From Agaricus subrufescens (taxonomy: Eukaryota; Basidiomycota; Agaricomycetes; Agaricales; Agaricaceae), in assembly GCA_029945375.1 (NCBI GenBank), contig CM057063.1, forward strand, positions 1,671,894 to 1,735,893: DNA of 64,000 nt. The letters run 5' to 3'. The position numbers and the translations under genes were made by a program. Shown here piece after piece: positions 35,306 through 47,237 of the stretch (position 1 is its first letter; each line of letters opens with the position of its first letter). The notes beneath the pieces were generated by a model. The model saw only the letters and a list, made by a program, of their open reading frames with translations. It was not told the origin of the DNA and made no database searches.

Positions 35306-36618
35306 TTAAGATGGAAAGCTCACGTAACTGACGGCGTTGAATTCATAATCAATACCCAACGCCTCCAACTTTCTTTTCCTCTCGTTTTGTCTCTTGATCA
35401 GCCGCTTATTCGCTTTAACTTGTTGTTCTCGCGTCCGTGGCTGTAAAAGGTTAGCTCTGAAACCTCCGTAGAAGAGCAGAGACAGAGGGACATGCCTTGT
35501 TTTGTTGTACGCGTACGACCCTATCGCGTGGTACAATCCTCCATTTCCTATTGGCACCGATCCATAGCTCAGGATGCACTTCGTCCTTGGGTATGAGTTT
35601 ACATTTGAGAATGTGGCCCGTTAGAAGGTAGTTGTCCATTGTTTCAGCGACGATTTGTGCTACAGAGGATGAGTCGAATTCAATGAAACCATAGTGTTTG
35701 GATTTGCCGGTCTGTTAGCGGAATGTAATGAATTTCCACATCGTTGTGGATGTGATGATTTTATTTTTACCTTTTTGTTCCGTGAGATACGAAGGCGAGT
35801 GATATCTCCAAACTGGGAGAAATATCCTCGTAGTTGTTCTTCATAAAACCCATGTGGAAGACGACCGATATATACCACACCGCGATCTTCTGTCTAAAAA
35901 AACCGCATAACTATCGGGGATTGATAAGAAATGGAGGAAATAGTACGGTTTGTCGTTTGGCCTTTTCAAGTCTTCTTTTGACGGACTCGTCATCTTTTGC
36001 GACAGTAGGTAGCTTCGCAACTTCGAAAGCCGATAGACCTGGTTTAGCGGAATCTACAGCGTCCTCGTCTTCGTCGGAAGAATCATCATCGTCTGTTGAA
36101 AACCCATACAAGTGCACTTCCTCCTCTTCCTCTTCCTCTCCCTCTTCACCTTCGCCGGCGTCAGGCGCACTTTCGTGATCAGAGGATGGGGGTGAAGGTA
36201 ATTTGGCCTTTTGTTTTATTTTCGTTGATTTAGTGACAGCATGTTTGGATGCCTTGGCATTGGCGTTGACGGATAGAAATGTGGGTGGCTGTTTGGATGA
36301 CGGAGCTTTAGATGAAGATTTTGTTTGGGGTTTACTGGGCGGTTCTTCCTCGTCTTCACTATCAGACTCGGGTGGTGGTGCAAGAACTTTGGATTTATTG
36401 GGTTTCTCCTTTGCTTGTTCGACCTTATCCGCGTTGACTTTCGTCTTCTTCTCTTTCGTGGGTTCGACCACCTTTTTCGTTTTTCCGGTTACAGCATCCG
36501 CGTCTCTTTGTCGTGCTGACGGCCTTTTGTCATCAACAGGTTTGACCGGTTTTGTCATTGTCGTTGGCTCCGCCGGCGCTTTCGCTTTCGATTTCGATTT
36601 GACCTTGGTGGTCGCCAT
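35306..36618 (-). CDS. NOP15: Nucleolar RNA-binding ribosome biogenesis protein (Nop15/NIFK-like)
   Basis: Exons 36618-35947, 35893-35771, 35711-35496 and 35440-35306 are all phase 0 and total 1146 nt, or 381 residues. The N-terminal 220 residues are disordered Lys/Ala and acidic tracts typical of nucleolar factors. One RRM follows from [17 protein letters not shown] (RNP2) to [10 protein letters not shown] (RNP1), then [19 protein letters not shown] and a basic helix [20 protein letters not shown]. Yeast Nop15 and human NIFK bind the ITS2 region of pre-60S particles. The third intron begins with GC rather than GT (AAG|GCATGT). The last codons may be spliced further; a GTGAGC lies just before the annotated end. 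Confidence 0.9.
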
Positions 36619-36693
36619 TTTTGCAGTTTGGTTAGAGAAAAGTGATAGATGACAAATTGATGGCATCAATGTGCTGCACCCGAGACCCTCATC
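36619..36693. promoter_or_regulatory. Compact bidirectional promoter gap
   Basis: 75 bp separate the start codons of NOP15 (minus) and the hypothetical gene (plus). Both promoters must share this gap or the first exons of each other's gene. Confidence 0.45.
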
Positions 36694-37520
36694 ATGATTC
36701 CCCGTCATACAAATCCACATACCCTGTTCAAGAAGACGCAGACCGTGTCTCGAGAGTCGCTATATGCTGGCGAAGAATGCGCGCAGCCGGACGCGAATAG
36801 GCTGGATGAGTATCATTCAGTCATGAAGCGAACACTCCTCCATTGTGATCTCAAAGAGCCGAGAAAGCGACAGAGAAAGGACGAGGTGGAAGATATACAT
36901 GCTCTACGTATGCTCACATGTTGATGGGGTCTATAACGGAGCTAATATAAATCCAGCTTTCCGCTTGGTTTCCAATGGTCCACCCGTACTTGTGTCTTTG
37001 CAACCCAAGCCGATCCTTGCTCCAAGGTAACTGACGGTCCGTTGAAACACTTGAAATGATCCCTCATTTGTTACTGCAAAGAATCCTGGAACCGGAAGCT
37101 GAAGACGATGAAAAGCGGGCCGAAGAGCGAAGAAAGCAGGCACTTGCAGTTGCAGTCGATGCAGACTGGGTCGTCAAAGAGTCTCTCAAACCAAATGTAT
37201 GCCATACTGCAATGCTTATTCTAATATATACTGAAAAGAGACAGCGTCACCCGTCTACGCAAAGCCCCGTCGTTCATGTTACTCTTCCTCCGTCCTCAGC
37301 ACGCCCGACTACCCTGATGATCATCGGCCACAACAAAGCCGTACGAAAAACACGGCCTCCTGTGGATCGGACGAGGCTGGGCTACCCTTATGATGCACGA
37401 GCGAAACCCGACGCGCTGGAAGAGAAGAAACGAAGCTTCGAGTGCGCGGTGGTGGACCTCGATCGGGTGCTGGGGACAAAGCCGCGCAAACAGAGGCGGC
37501 GACGCGTGACCAGGCCGTGA
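36694..37520 (+). CDS. Hypothetical protein, charged
   Basis: I do not recognise this family. Exons 36694-36907, 36957-37026, 37082-37196 and 37245-37520 join to 675 nt, or 224 residues. The sequence opens MIPRHTNPHTLFKKTQTV, has a basic patch KEPRKRQRKDEVED, a helical charged segment EAEDDEKRAEERRKQAL, a hydrophobic strand TTLMIIGHNK, and ends in an Arg-rich KPRKQRRRRVTRP. The basic ends suggest a nuclear or nucleolar protein, consistent with its divergent partner NOP15, but that is inference. Its stop is only 23 bp before the start of the APC subunit gene. Confidence 0.65.
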
Positions 37521-37543
37521 CCGGAGCGTGACCGAGCGATTTC

Positions 37544-40309
37544 ATGGAAGCCACCCCGCCGCGCCACGGGCCCTTTGCTGTGGGCTCCGTCCCCCGCCTC
37601 CCGTCCCCCGCCGCGTCCAGGCACCGCGGCTCCATCAGCTCCTCCTTCTCCTTCGGCCCCAGGCAGCTCGTCGACTCCTACCTCGACCACGCCTCTACCA
37701 TCTCCAATCCCCACTCCCTCGGCCTCGACCCCAACGGATCCGTCCTTCCAGCTTCCCCGCTTCGCTCCTCTCCCCGGCGCCTCAGAAGAACAAAGTCGAG
37801 CATCAATAGGCCTCATCCACTCGCGAACAACACCACCGATGTCTTTCAGGACGACGATGACGACGCTGCCGATGGCGAAACTGAGTACGAGTGGGGAATG
37901 GTCGATCGGATGCGACTATGGCGTCACGACGCGCTCATGCAGCATTTGTACGAGACCGCCGCGTTCTGGGGAGATAAAATCTTGAGCTGGACGAGTACGT
38001 ATAGCACAGTAATAGTAATATACCTCACATTGTTGAGGCCTTGGATAGATGACCCCAATGATGCTTTCTGGCTTGCTCAAACATATTTCATGACACATCA
38101 GTATTCAAGGGCAGAGCGTCTCCTTACAAGACCGTTCGCCCTAGCGTCGTCCAAACGTTCATCGTCGCCATCCCCGGCGACTAACGGCCAAGACAAAGGC
38201 AAGGGAAAAGAAGCTGATACATCACAAACTATATTTCCTCCGCGACTTCCGATGGGTCCTGGAGGTATAATTGAAATTGCATCGGACCAACAAGAAAGGG
38301 TGTCGCGATTGGTGGATATGAGCGTGGCCTGTCGGTACTTGGCTGCACAGTGTCAAGTACGTCTCTATAGTCGAATTCAGATAGCATATATGACCTAACT
38401 CTCCACTAGATGCGTCAAGGAAACTGGTCAGACGCGCTCGAGATGCTTGGAGAAGCTAATCCCTTTCGCGATTCAGGTATGACCCAGGCTCTCCTTGGGT
38501 TATCATTCAGCACTAAGCCACAGTCAAGGCCGCAGTGGTCCCTCAATACCTAATTCGGATGGAGGAATCAAGGTGGAAGCATCCATGTGTCACCTTAGAG
38601 GCATTCTGATGTTGAAGCTCAATCGCGGGGATCAAGCGAAGCAGTGCTTCATGGAAGCACTAGCCCTAGATGTCAAGTGTTTCGAGGCATTTGACCAACT
38701 GGTCACTGGCGAGATGATGACTTCGGACGAAGGTAACGCCTATCATCAGCTTTCCAATCATCGCTTCACTGTTTGTGTAGAGTGGGAATTCGTTCAAGGG
38801 TTATCTTATTCCCAACAAACGCCCCAGGATGCGGAATTTGTGCAGCTCATCTATACGACACGACTCAGAAAATACAAACATGTCAAGGAACATGCGTTGA
38901 CGAGGCAAAAGCTGGTAGACGAATATAAACTCGGCGATAACCCGGATGTTTTATTCAGTTTCGCGGACGCACTGTATACGAACTTCAGATGGGCAGATTG
39001 TTTTACAATCACTTCGAGGTAATCTTCAATCTCTTCCTAACTTTCTCTGTCCTCACTGGAATGTGTCTAGGATTCTTGGACTTGTGTCCACACATAATCC
39101 AACGATGCCGTTGCACATCGCTTGCATGTATCATTCACAACATCTCCATTCAAGGCTATTCATGCTCGCTCATGAAATGGTTGAACGAGAACCTGAAAAT
39201 CCGATCAGTTGGTATACAGTGGGAGTATGGTATCTCAGTGGAGGAAAATGGCATCAAGCACGACAGTACTTTAGGTAGGTTTGTGCGGATACATGCTGTA
39301 TCTATCCATTCTAATGAGGCACGCAGTAAAACATCGCTCATGGACCCCCGGTTTGCTCCTGCTTGGGTTGCATTTGGCCATACTTTTGCTCTTGAGGGCG
39401 AACATGACCATGCGGTGACGGCCTACTCGACCTGTGCGAGAATGTTTACTGGGTAAGCTTTTATGTTATATTCGTGTCTTGTTCATTATCCTAATTCTAC
39501 TCATAGCTCACACCTTCCCCTCACCTTTGTCGGCATGGAGCACATCATGCTGTCAAACCATGCATTAGCAGACGAAGCCCTGAATGCCGCGTATTCCATG
39601 TGTGATGGAGACCCATTACTGATTAACGAACGCGGAGTCATGGCCTATAATCATGGGGAATATGAAAAGGCCGCTACACTGTTTCAAGAAGCATTAGAGC
39701 TTGCGCAGGTGACGCAAAGTTCGAAAAGATCATGGGCTACAACATACATTAATCTTGGTACTTCATATCGAAGACTAGGGTACGTCTTCTAATTGTGGCT
39801 CGCGATTATCTATCTTGTGGCTAATTGGAGTATTAGGCGGTTAGATGACGCTTTGGAGACGTACAAAAAGGTTCTTGAACTTGACCCCCGAAATGCGGTC
39901 GCCCTCGGTTACTTGGGGATGGTGCATCATCTCAAAGGCGATCTTGATCAGGCTATAGTTAAATACCATGAGGTACGAATCGCAACATGCACCAACACCT
40001 TTCTCATTAATATCATATTTACCCTTCTATCAGAGTTTAAGTGTCGAACCGGCAAACCCTCACATTCTCGAAGTTCTTAACATGGCCATTGACACTGTCA
40101 CAACTCACACTCCAACAACATCTGATACGGAGTTTAAACAAGCGATCAAACAATTAAAAGAGGCGTATTTGAAGCTGGGGGGCAAGGAGAAGGGCAAGGA
40201 ACGGGCTGCGCTGGGCATGGGAATGCCTAAAACTGTGCCGGCTGCCGATATGGCTGGAGGTGCTGGTGGGAATGGGGAAGAAGACGGGGATGAAATGAGT
40301 ATTGGGTAG
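37544..40309 (+). CDS. CUT9: Anaphase-promoting complex TPR subunit (Apc6/Cut9/Cdc16)
   Basis: The N-terminus is disordered and Ser/Pro-rich with a basic RRLRRTKSS and an acidic run DDDDDAADGE. From WGMVDRMRLWRHDALMQHL onward it is a superhelix of TPR repeats: AFWLAQTYFMTHQYSRAERLL, MCHLRGILMLKLNRGDQAKQC, LFMLAHEMVEREPENPISWY, PRFAPAWVAFGHTFALEGEHDH, INERGVMAYNHGEYEKAA, WATTYINLGTSYRRLGRLDDAL and ALGYLGMVHHLKGDLDQAI. Order and length fit Apc6, a scaffold of the APC/C ubiquitin ligase that triggers anaphase and mitotic exit. The tail is Gly-rich and acidic (GGAGGNGEEDGDEMSIG). About eight introns interrupt it, one as short as 34 nt (starting GTATGACC at 38479). Confidence 0.92.
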
Positions 40310-40909
40310 AGGGTCCCTTTATTTTTTTTTTTGCGTGACTTCCTGGGGGGGTTGTATTAGGTGACATGGTAAATTATTTCTCTCAGGAAATATAGGAATT
40401 TCCACACCGTGACGGCCTAATGCCCACGTACCTCGGTCGTTGGGATACTGAAGATGAGAGAAAACATGGACCGCCTTAGAGTAGACCCACCTCGGACTTG
40501 CGCGGCTTTAGCTTGTGCTGGTTCGAAAGCATGGAAGCTGTACTTCTTTATGCTAAAAGCAAAAATTTAAAAGACGAAAAACGACGAGGTGTGGGGCATG
40601 GGATAGGGCAGGGTGTGAAAATTTCATAGCCCCCGATAAAACAAAGAGGGGTGGGGGGGTTTGTTCGCGATTCGCTTTTCCACAGAAAAACCCTTGAAGC
40701 GTCCGTCATTGCCAATAATAGCTAATGCGTTACAAAAACGAATATCACAAACAGAGACAAACAAGATGAGAGCTGTGCGGAGCTTCTTCTGACTCTATCT
40801 CCTCCTACCCTTGGCCACCAAATCGATCTACTCGCCGTTGTAGATCGCCGCCGCCCGTGTCTGGTCGCATTCACTCGTTTCAGCCGCATAGCATACCCCG
40901 CGAGTAATC
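40310..40909. other. Intergenic between APC6 and eIF1A
   Basis: 600 bp with T and G tracts, no open frame of interest. The proximal part is the 3' UTR of the APC subunit; the distal part must hold the eIF1A promoter and 5' UTR. Confidence 0.5.
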
Positions 40910-41718
40910 ATGCCCAAGGTCAGATCTCGTGTTTGGTTTATCCTCGTTCCGGAGCTGACAGTTCTCATCGTATCCTTTTTCCATTTGTTTTTTCCTTTTT
41001 GTCTCACGGCACAGAATAAAGGAAAGGTTCGAGTCACTTTTACTACCACACATGTGGTACACACACACCCCCGAGACCCTGGGCGCCGGAGAGGGTGTCA
41101 AGTCGAAGGGGCGGTTTGACTAAGGTTTACTGATTTCCCTCTTTTGACATCTAGGGTGGTAAAAACAGAAGACGTGGAAAGAATGAAAACGATGACGACA
41201 AGCGAGAGCTTGTGTTTAGAGAAGACGGACAAGAATATGCTCAAGTAACCAAAATGCTGGGAAACGGTCGTCTTGAAGCTCAATGCTTTGATGGCGAGAA
41301 GCGGTTAGCGCATATTCGTGGAAAGATGAGGAAGAAGGTAACGCCCTCTCTTTTTATATCTATATGTTTTCTAGAAAAGTGAGGTAATCGGACTCATTTC
41401 CATTTTCTCCCTTTCCACCCTCTTCTTCGTGTGACAGGTCTGGATAAACCAGGGGGACATTGTACTACTCTCTCTTCGAGAATTCCAAGATGGCAAGGCG
41501 GATGTAATTGTGAAATATACTGCTGATGAGGCTCGGAATCGTATGTTCTTTTCACGACCTGTTACCTCTCACGATAACTTATATGTATCATAGTAAAAGC
41601 ATACGGTGAACTGCCTGAAAACGCCAAAATCAACGAAACGGACGCATTTGGCGAGGAGGACGGCGAATGCGCCTTCGAGTTCGGAGATGAAGGAGAGGTC
41701 GACATTGACGACATCTAA
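40910..41718 (+). CDS. TIF11: Translation initiation factor eIF1A
   Basis: Five exons of 9, 12, 183, 103 and 125 nt (40910-40918, 41015-41026, 41155-41337, 41438-41540, 41594-41718) give 143 residues. [20 protein letters not shown] is the classic basic N-terminal tail. The OB fold covers [20 protein letters not shown] through [19 protein letters not shown]. The acidic C-terminal tail ends in EGEVDIDDI. eIF1A binds the 40S A site, promotes scanning and start-codon selection, and interacts with eIF5B through the terminal DIDDI. The first two exons hold only seven codons. Confidence 0.97.
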
Positions 41719-41883
41719 TGTGGTGCTTCCAACCTACTTAGGTTCTTGTATTTCATTTACATTTGTTGTACCATTCCCTTTCTACTTTCAAGACAGCACT
41801 ATTCGAATCGAATCTATCTGCAATCGAGTCATAGATTAATATCTAATCGACACTGCTAATAAATCTCAGGGTCATGGTTAACC

Positions 41884-42795
41884 CTACAGGCCCAAGCTAT
41901 TTAGCGTTTGCATGTCGGGAACTATACCCTTCTCCCATGCCAGATAATCAATAATGTCCCTCGCGTTGCACTTGACCGCCAATTCTAGCATCGACTGGTC
42001 AGCAACCTCTACATCGTCTTCCAACTTCCGTCTTTGTTTCTTCGGTCTCCCACTATTTTCACGGGTCGGGGTGGTGGCAGAAGAGGAAGTTCTGCGCCTC
42101 TCCTCTCTTTCAATCAACATCTTCACCATTTTCAAGTTCTTCTGTTTTATTGCCACTTTGATCGCTATTCCGCCCTTGCAAGCAGGCGATGCGCCCATAT
42201 CCAATAAAAGTTGGATCAGAGGCATATGTCGTGCATGTACGGCCCTTGTGAGCGCGTAGCCGTGATGAGAATTCGGATTTAAAGCCGGGAACTGCGTCGT
42301 CCCCTTGTTCAGCATATGTTGAAGGAACGAAAAAGGCTCATCTTGAGCCTGCCGCTCTCTAGCATCACTTCTAGGTGTAAGCGATCGGAAAAGACGACGG
42401 GGTAGTTCACATATGTGTGCCTCGTCGTGGGGTCGAATCAAAGTAGGGTACAATCGCGATAGGACGTCAAGTTTTGAACAGAGTGAATCCAGAACAGGTG
42501 GTGTACAGAGTGGGTATCGGAGGGCTTTTGAAAGGACATCGGTGGCGTGCGAGGGTTCTTGTTTGGGGCTCGTACACACAGCGAGGAGGTACTGAACACG
42601 GAATGATGTGGGGGATGATTTAAATACGCTGCTGAGGTGGTGCGACAGGTAGGGGAAAAGGGGGGACAAAGCGTACAGCTGGATTTCGTACAGCAACTGT
42701 TAGACGAAGATTAGATGATAACTTGGCGCAGAGGAAAGGACTCATTTCCTTACTTCTACAGGCAACAAATGGAGTCCAGAGAGCCGAGGGAGCAT
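41884..42795 (-). CDS. Ankyrin-repeat-like protein
   Basis: Exons 42795-42754 and 42696-41884 give 284 residues. The protein opens MLPRLSGLHLLPVELLYEIQLYAL, an F-box-like start, followed by helices. The second half has ankyrin-type repeats: YALTRAVHARHMPLIQLLLDMGASP, then AIKVAIKQKNLKMVKMLIERE, then a basic linker (GRPKKQRRKLED, possible nuclear signal) and MLELAVKCNARDIIDYLAWEKG. The repeats are divergent and few. Proteins of this layout are common in basidiomycetes with unknown function; they may be adaptors for ubiquitin ligases if the F-box-like start is real. Confidence 0.75.
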
Positions 42796-43147
42796 CAGTG
42801 ACTCGCCACGGGCGGCTCTATTTTTTGCGGATATTGAACATAAAAGTGAAGGGAAGACATAAAAAAAAACATAGATCTTCACGGAAATTCACACGATCTT
42901 TCCATCATCAGTTTCTGATCAATAGGAACAAGGTTGTAAAATCTAACTCGCAATCTATCTTCCTTTGATGTAATTTCATTTGTCCTGGGAAACCCCAAGG
43001 TGAAGGTACGTCAGGGGACGAATAACCTTCGTTCGAGCACCCGAATATAGGTATACTAATTTGTACATGGTCCTGATCCTTCCCATCCCTAATGCTCTCC
43101 CTAGTTCCAGGTCATGATCTGCGCCAAACAGCAAGTCTAACGACATC
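42796..43147. other. Intergenic
   Basis: The 5' region of the ankyrin gene and 3' UTR of the sugar transporter; no other signal seen. Confidence 0.5.
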
Positions 43148-45563
43148 TCAAGCTTGCTTGACACTTCCCTTCTCCGAGGCCACTTCAATCTCTGGGCTCG
43201 CAGCGTAGACTTCGTCTCCGAAGACTTTGTTCATTTCTTCTAACGATCTCCCTATTCAACGAGATCAATAAATCAGCCCAATGAATTCAGCGTTGCGAAC
43301 AAACCTTTAGTTTCAGGGAAGAAGAGCAGTATCAATATAAAATCAACAAAATTGAGGCTGACGAAGAGCATATAGTATTTCCAATTAACATTTTGAAGTG
43401 CCAATGGCGATACTTGTCCGATAAAAATGTTGAAAGCCTAAAGCCATTTCAGTAAAAGCATAATTAGTAATTGAGAGGACAAAACCTACCCAGTTGGCAC
43501 AAGTAGCAACACTCGTTCCTATTGCACGCGTCTTTGTCGGGAAGACTTCCGATGCCAGGACCCAACTAACGGGACCGAAGCTCAGAGAAAAAAAGATACT
43601 GAGCATAAAGATCATAGCAACCCCAGCACTGAAGGGGACTTGTTAGAACAACGCTCCGTCTGGACAAGTTCACCAGATCTCACCGTTGAGCAGCGAGATT
43701 GGCAGTTCCGTCGACACCATCGGGGACTGGTGGGTTGGTTGCGATTATAGCGGCCAGGATAGAGTACAAGACAACAAAACTAGAAGCACCAAATAGTAGT
43801 GGCTTCTTGCGGCCCACCCAGTCTAGAAGGACAATGATAAAGCTGATATCGCATTATTATGTATAGATTATACTAGCAAGAAAAGTGACATACAAGAGAT
43901 TGGCAATTGGTCCGACGGCACCATAAATGCTAAATATCTTCTGAGAAGGAGGCTCATATAAAGACGAAGGTCACTCACCCTTGAACCAGCAGAGCCTTAC
44001 TCCCCGTAATGCCTAGGCTTGCATACATTTGCGGTCCAAAGTAGTTGATTACTGCGTGAGGCTCATTAGTGGTCCATTACCCCAAGTCCACTCGATCAAA
44101 CCATACCATTGATACCGGTGAACTGGCCAAATATCTGGATACCGCAAGCAACAAGAGTTCTATGAATCATTGGCTTGGACGCCCAGAGGTCGCTAATCCT
44201 GTTGCTCCTCACTGCTATTTCCGCTTTGATCGCCACATACATCTCTCGGTATTCGTTCTCAGCTTCTTCATGTCCTGTATCTGAATTACGGTGCAGATAC
44301 TCGACAACTTTTTTGGCTTCTTCATCCCTTCCTACCTCTAATAGCCACCGCTAAAGTACAGACCCTTCAGAGGCTACACAACACATAGTACAAGATACTC
44401 ACCGGACTGTAGGGCAAAAATTGAATACCAACCAGGAGCAGCCCAGCCGGAACAATCTAGAACCATGAACTTAAACGCAATTACAGTCTATCATGCGTGT
44501 CTGACTTACTTGAAGCCCGAGCGGTAACCGCCATGATACGTCCGAGTCAATGAACTGGGAACCGTAGCCGACCTGTTATTCAGTCAATTTATAGGACATC
44601 CTTTCGTCATACACAATGAAGACTGACCCAGTTAGCCACAATAAACCCTACACCGATCATTTCTTGCGTCAAGCCAACCAGGAAACCTCGAATTTTGGGT
44701 GGCGCCACCTCTGTCTAATCAGGGACATATAAGTAGCAGTATTGGGGGATCACAAGAGCGGATCATATTCACATTATACAACGGAACTGTCATCGAAAGA
44801 ACACTTGCGCCAAATCAACGCTACGTATATCAAAGATCAAAAGAACCCTCACCCAATTGCTATACCACCGATAATTCGCCCAATGAGAAGTGTGGCGACA
44901 TTTGATGCGCCCGATTGCATTGCACAACCCCACATTGCGATCACACAGCCAATCTATACACAAACGATCGATCAGCATGCTCCACAATATAAAACCAGGG
45001 TTGTGTGGACAAATCCATACTGAATAGATTCACTTATAACTTACCTGGATGGAGCGTTTTCTTCCCCATTTGTCATTGAACCTGGGAGGTCGCTTTGAGC
45101 ATCACTAGCCGGTCGCAGTACTCGAACTCGTACCATCCCGCAATTGCTGAACCTATGAAACAACCACCTAAATCCGAGTTAATGAGGTAAAGCAATCACG
45201 AAGCTGCTATCAACACACCGTTAAATGTTGAAACGACCGCCCCTTGTATACTTGCATCATTCGTGAAACGGGCATTATAGTGCTTCATGGTGATGACAGA
45301 AGCAATGACACCACTGCTCCGATCTCAGTACTTCTTTCGCCGCCTTTTCTGAGAGCTTACCTGTCATATCTGCGTGAAGATGGTAGGAGTATGAGTCCTT
45401 CGATGTCAAGGAAAGTCCTGAACTGGCGTACCCAAACAAGAAAGCACCTGAAGATCTGTCGTTAGGCCAAAAAACACATTAAAAAGAATCGAAACTTACC
45501 AATAGACGAGAAAAGAGCAACAAAAGTATTGAAAAATATCCCGCTAAAAGTCATTTTCGTCAT
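43148..45563 (-). CDS. MFS sugar transporter
   Basis: The gene is cut by about ten introns, so no long reading frame exists. The start is MTKMTFSGIFFNTFVALFSS at 45563. Then come GAFLFGYASSGLSLTS, SGVIASVITMKHYN, FNDKWGRKRSIQ (MFS signature), VAPPKIRGFLVGLTQEMIG, RWLLEVGRDEEAKKVVEYL, SDLWASKPMIHRTLV, IQIFGQFTG, WVGRKKPLLFG, SIFFSLSFGPVSWVLASEVF, PTKTRAIGTSVATCANW, ETKGRSLEEMNKVFG, ending KGSVKQA at 43148. These are landmarks of the sugar porter family (TC 2.A.1.1): the repeated GRK and the PETKGRSLEE tail. It should import hexoses or related sugars at the plasma membrane; specificity cannot be read from sequence. I did not verify every splice site. Confidence 0.88.
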
Positions 45564-46111
45564 CTTCTCAGTCATTCAACCGCAACAGCGGCAGAGGGAA
45601 GTGGTGAGCGTAAAGCGGAGGGTAGGGGCGTATAAAACACAAGATACATATTCTCAAACACCTTTTATCATCAAGAAGGTCATACGAAGCGGACCTTGAA
45701 GGGGTTAGTATCACCTTTAAATTTGGCGCGGCAAAATTCCGGAAAATGAGGAACCAATCCAAGGTGTGAACTCATGATCATGAGAACCGTCTCTGTATAG
45801 GCGGCCCGGCCAGCTCCCATGTTCGACCTTCTCTGGTGAAGACTCGACCACTTGTTGAATTGATGCACCCTTGCTCAAGGTGAGGTAAAGTCCGTAGATG
45901 AAGGTGGTTGTGATGACCTGTTGATAGCCGAGACATTGGATTAGGATGTCCATGTAAACTTAAGAACGAAATCAGAACTCTGTTGCGGGGAAAAGTGAGT
46001 TATCCTATTAATACACCGGCAATTTACAAGTGGCGGGTCCGCTATGTGTGGCATAGGAACCGAGAGGGAGTCTGGCATCAAAATCGCAGTTTAGAATGGG
46101 GTTGGATGTTA
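45564..46111. other. Intergenic with a possible membrane-protein relic
   Basis: The minus strand at about 45717-45953 could encode a peptide with DILIQCLGYQQVITTTFIYG, which looks like the opening of a hydrophobic basidiomycete-specific membrane protein. No continuation or start context is found, so it may be a gene remnant or chance. Confidence 0.3.
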
Positions 46112-47237
46112 CTATGCTTCTGAGGTTGCTGGTGCATTGGTTTTGCTAATAGGGTAGATTAACGGAATGAGGTCCCTAAAAGCATAAGGTAGCTGAGAAC
46201 CTGTTTGTCCTAGCAAAGAAACGGCTACAAACCTGTATATTTTGTCGTCCCGCTCTAGGAATACCACAAAGACAACTTGTTCGATCTGAAATGGTTTGAA
46301 CACAGTCACTCTCAGCGTCAGAAACCGGAAAGATCTACCTGTTTTCCTTGATCAGATTCTAAGAATCTTCGGACTTCCGTCAATGCGATTCGGGCAGCCT
46401 TCACGTTGGGATAACCATAAACTCCTGTCGAGATACAGGGAAAAGCCTACACCCAGCATAACGTAAGTTGATGTATGGTGTACGAGGAATCGAAAATGAG
46501 ATTTTACGATAGACTTGATTCCATTTTCCACCGCAACCTCCAAGCTTCTTGTATAGCATGAACCAAGTTGTTGCGCCACCGTATCTTCACTTTCAGACTG
46601 GTAAATAGGTCCCACAGTATGAATGACATAGTGGCTAACATAATTCCGTTAGCTTACGCATTACCCACAGATGCAAGACGTACGCCGGCAACTCGTAGCC
46701 TTTGGTGATTTTCGCATCTCCAGTTTCACAACCTCCTAGAAGACGACCTACGATCGTTAGCAAAGGTGTGGATAATAAGCGTTGCGACCTGCCACATACA
46801 TTCTTTGAACAGTTCAGGTCCAGCAGCATTATGAATGGCGCCGTCGACTCGATTTCATATTTAGCCTTGAGGCACTACGTGATGTCAAACATAGGACGTA
46901 CCGCCACCACCCCCTGCAACAAATAGATCTCAGCACAGGACCCTTGAATCATGACATCAACAAACCTAATAGACTCTTATTAGCCGCATTCACTATCGCG
47001 TCGACATCGAGAACAGTAATATCTCCCCGGCTACGATCAGAAACCATCAATTCATCAGTTGCGATCCCATCCGGAGAACTTCGAGATCACACACCAGAAA
47101 GACACTCTATCCAACAGCTCATCATTAGGTTTACTGTTTTCAATCACCTCTGATGACTCTAGAACGACCCCGTCCTTAAACAATTGCCTAACAGTCACAG
47201 GCAACTCGGGTGTTGATACTTGACTTTCTGTCGACAT
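46112..47237 (-). CDS. Macro-domain protein (ADP-ribose binding/deacylase)
   Basis: Nine exons (47237-47095, 47030-46966, 46913-46902, 46847-46800, 46747-46684, 46634-46508, 46446-46339, 46285-46233, 46175-46112) total 684 nt, or 227 residues. After a 45-residue lead the macro fold begins: RGDITVLDVDAIVNAANKSL, LGGGGVDGAIHNAAGPEL, RLLGGCETGDAKITKGYELP, HYVIHTVGPIY, AFPCISTGVYGYP, FVVFLERDDKIYRDLIPLIYP. The catalytic-loop features of the MacroD class (NAAN with downstream GGGGVDGAIH and CxTGDA) are all present, so it likely removes ADP-ribose from proteins or hydrolyses O-acetyl-ADP-ribose. The 12-nt third exon codes most of the Gly4 loop. Confidence 0.93.

Noticed and set aside
36203..36652. 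149-codon plus-strand open frame with hydrophobic runs
   Set aside because: Antisense shadow of the Lys/acidic-rich first exon of NOP15.
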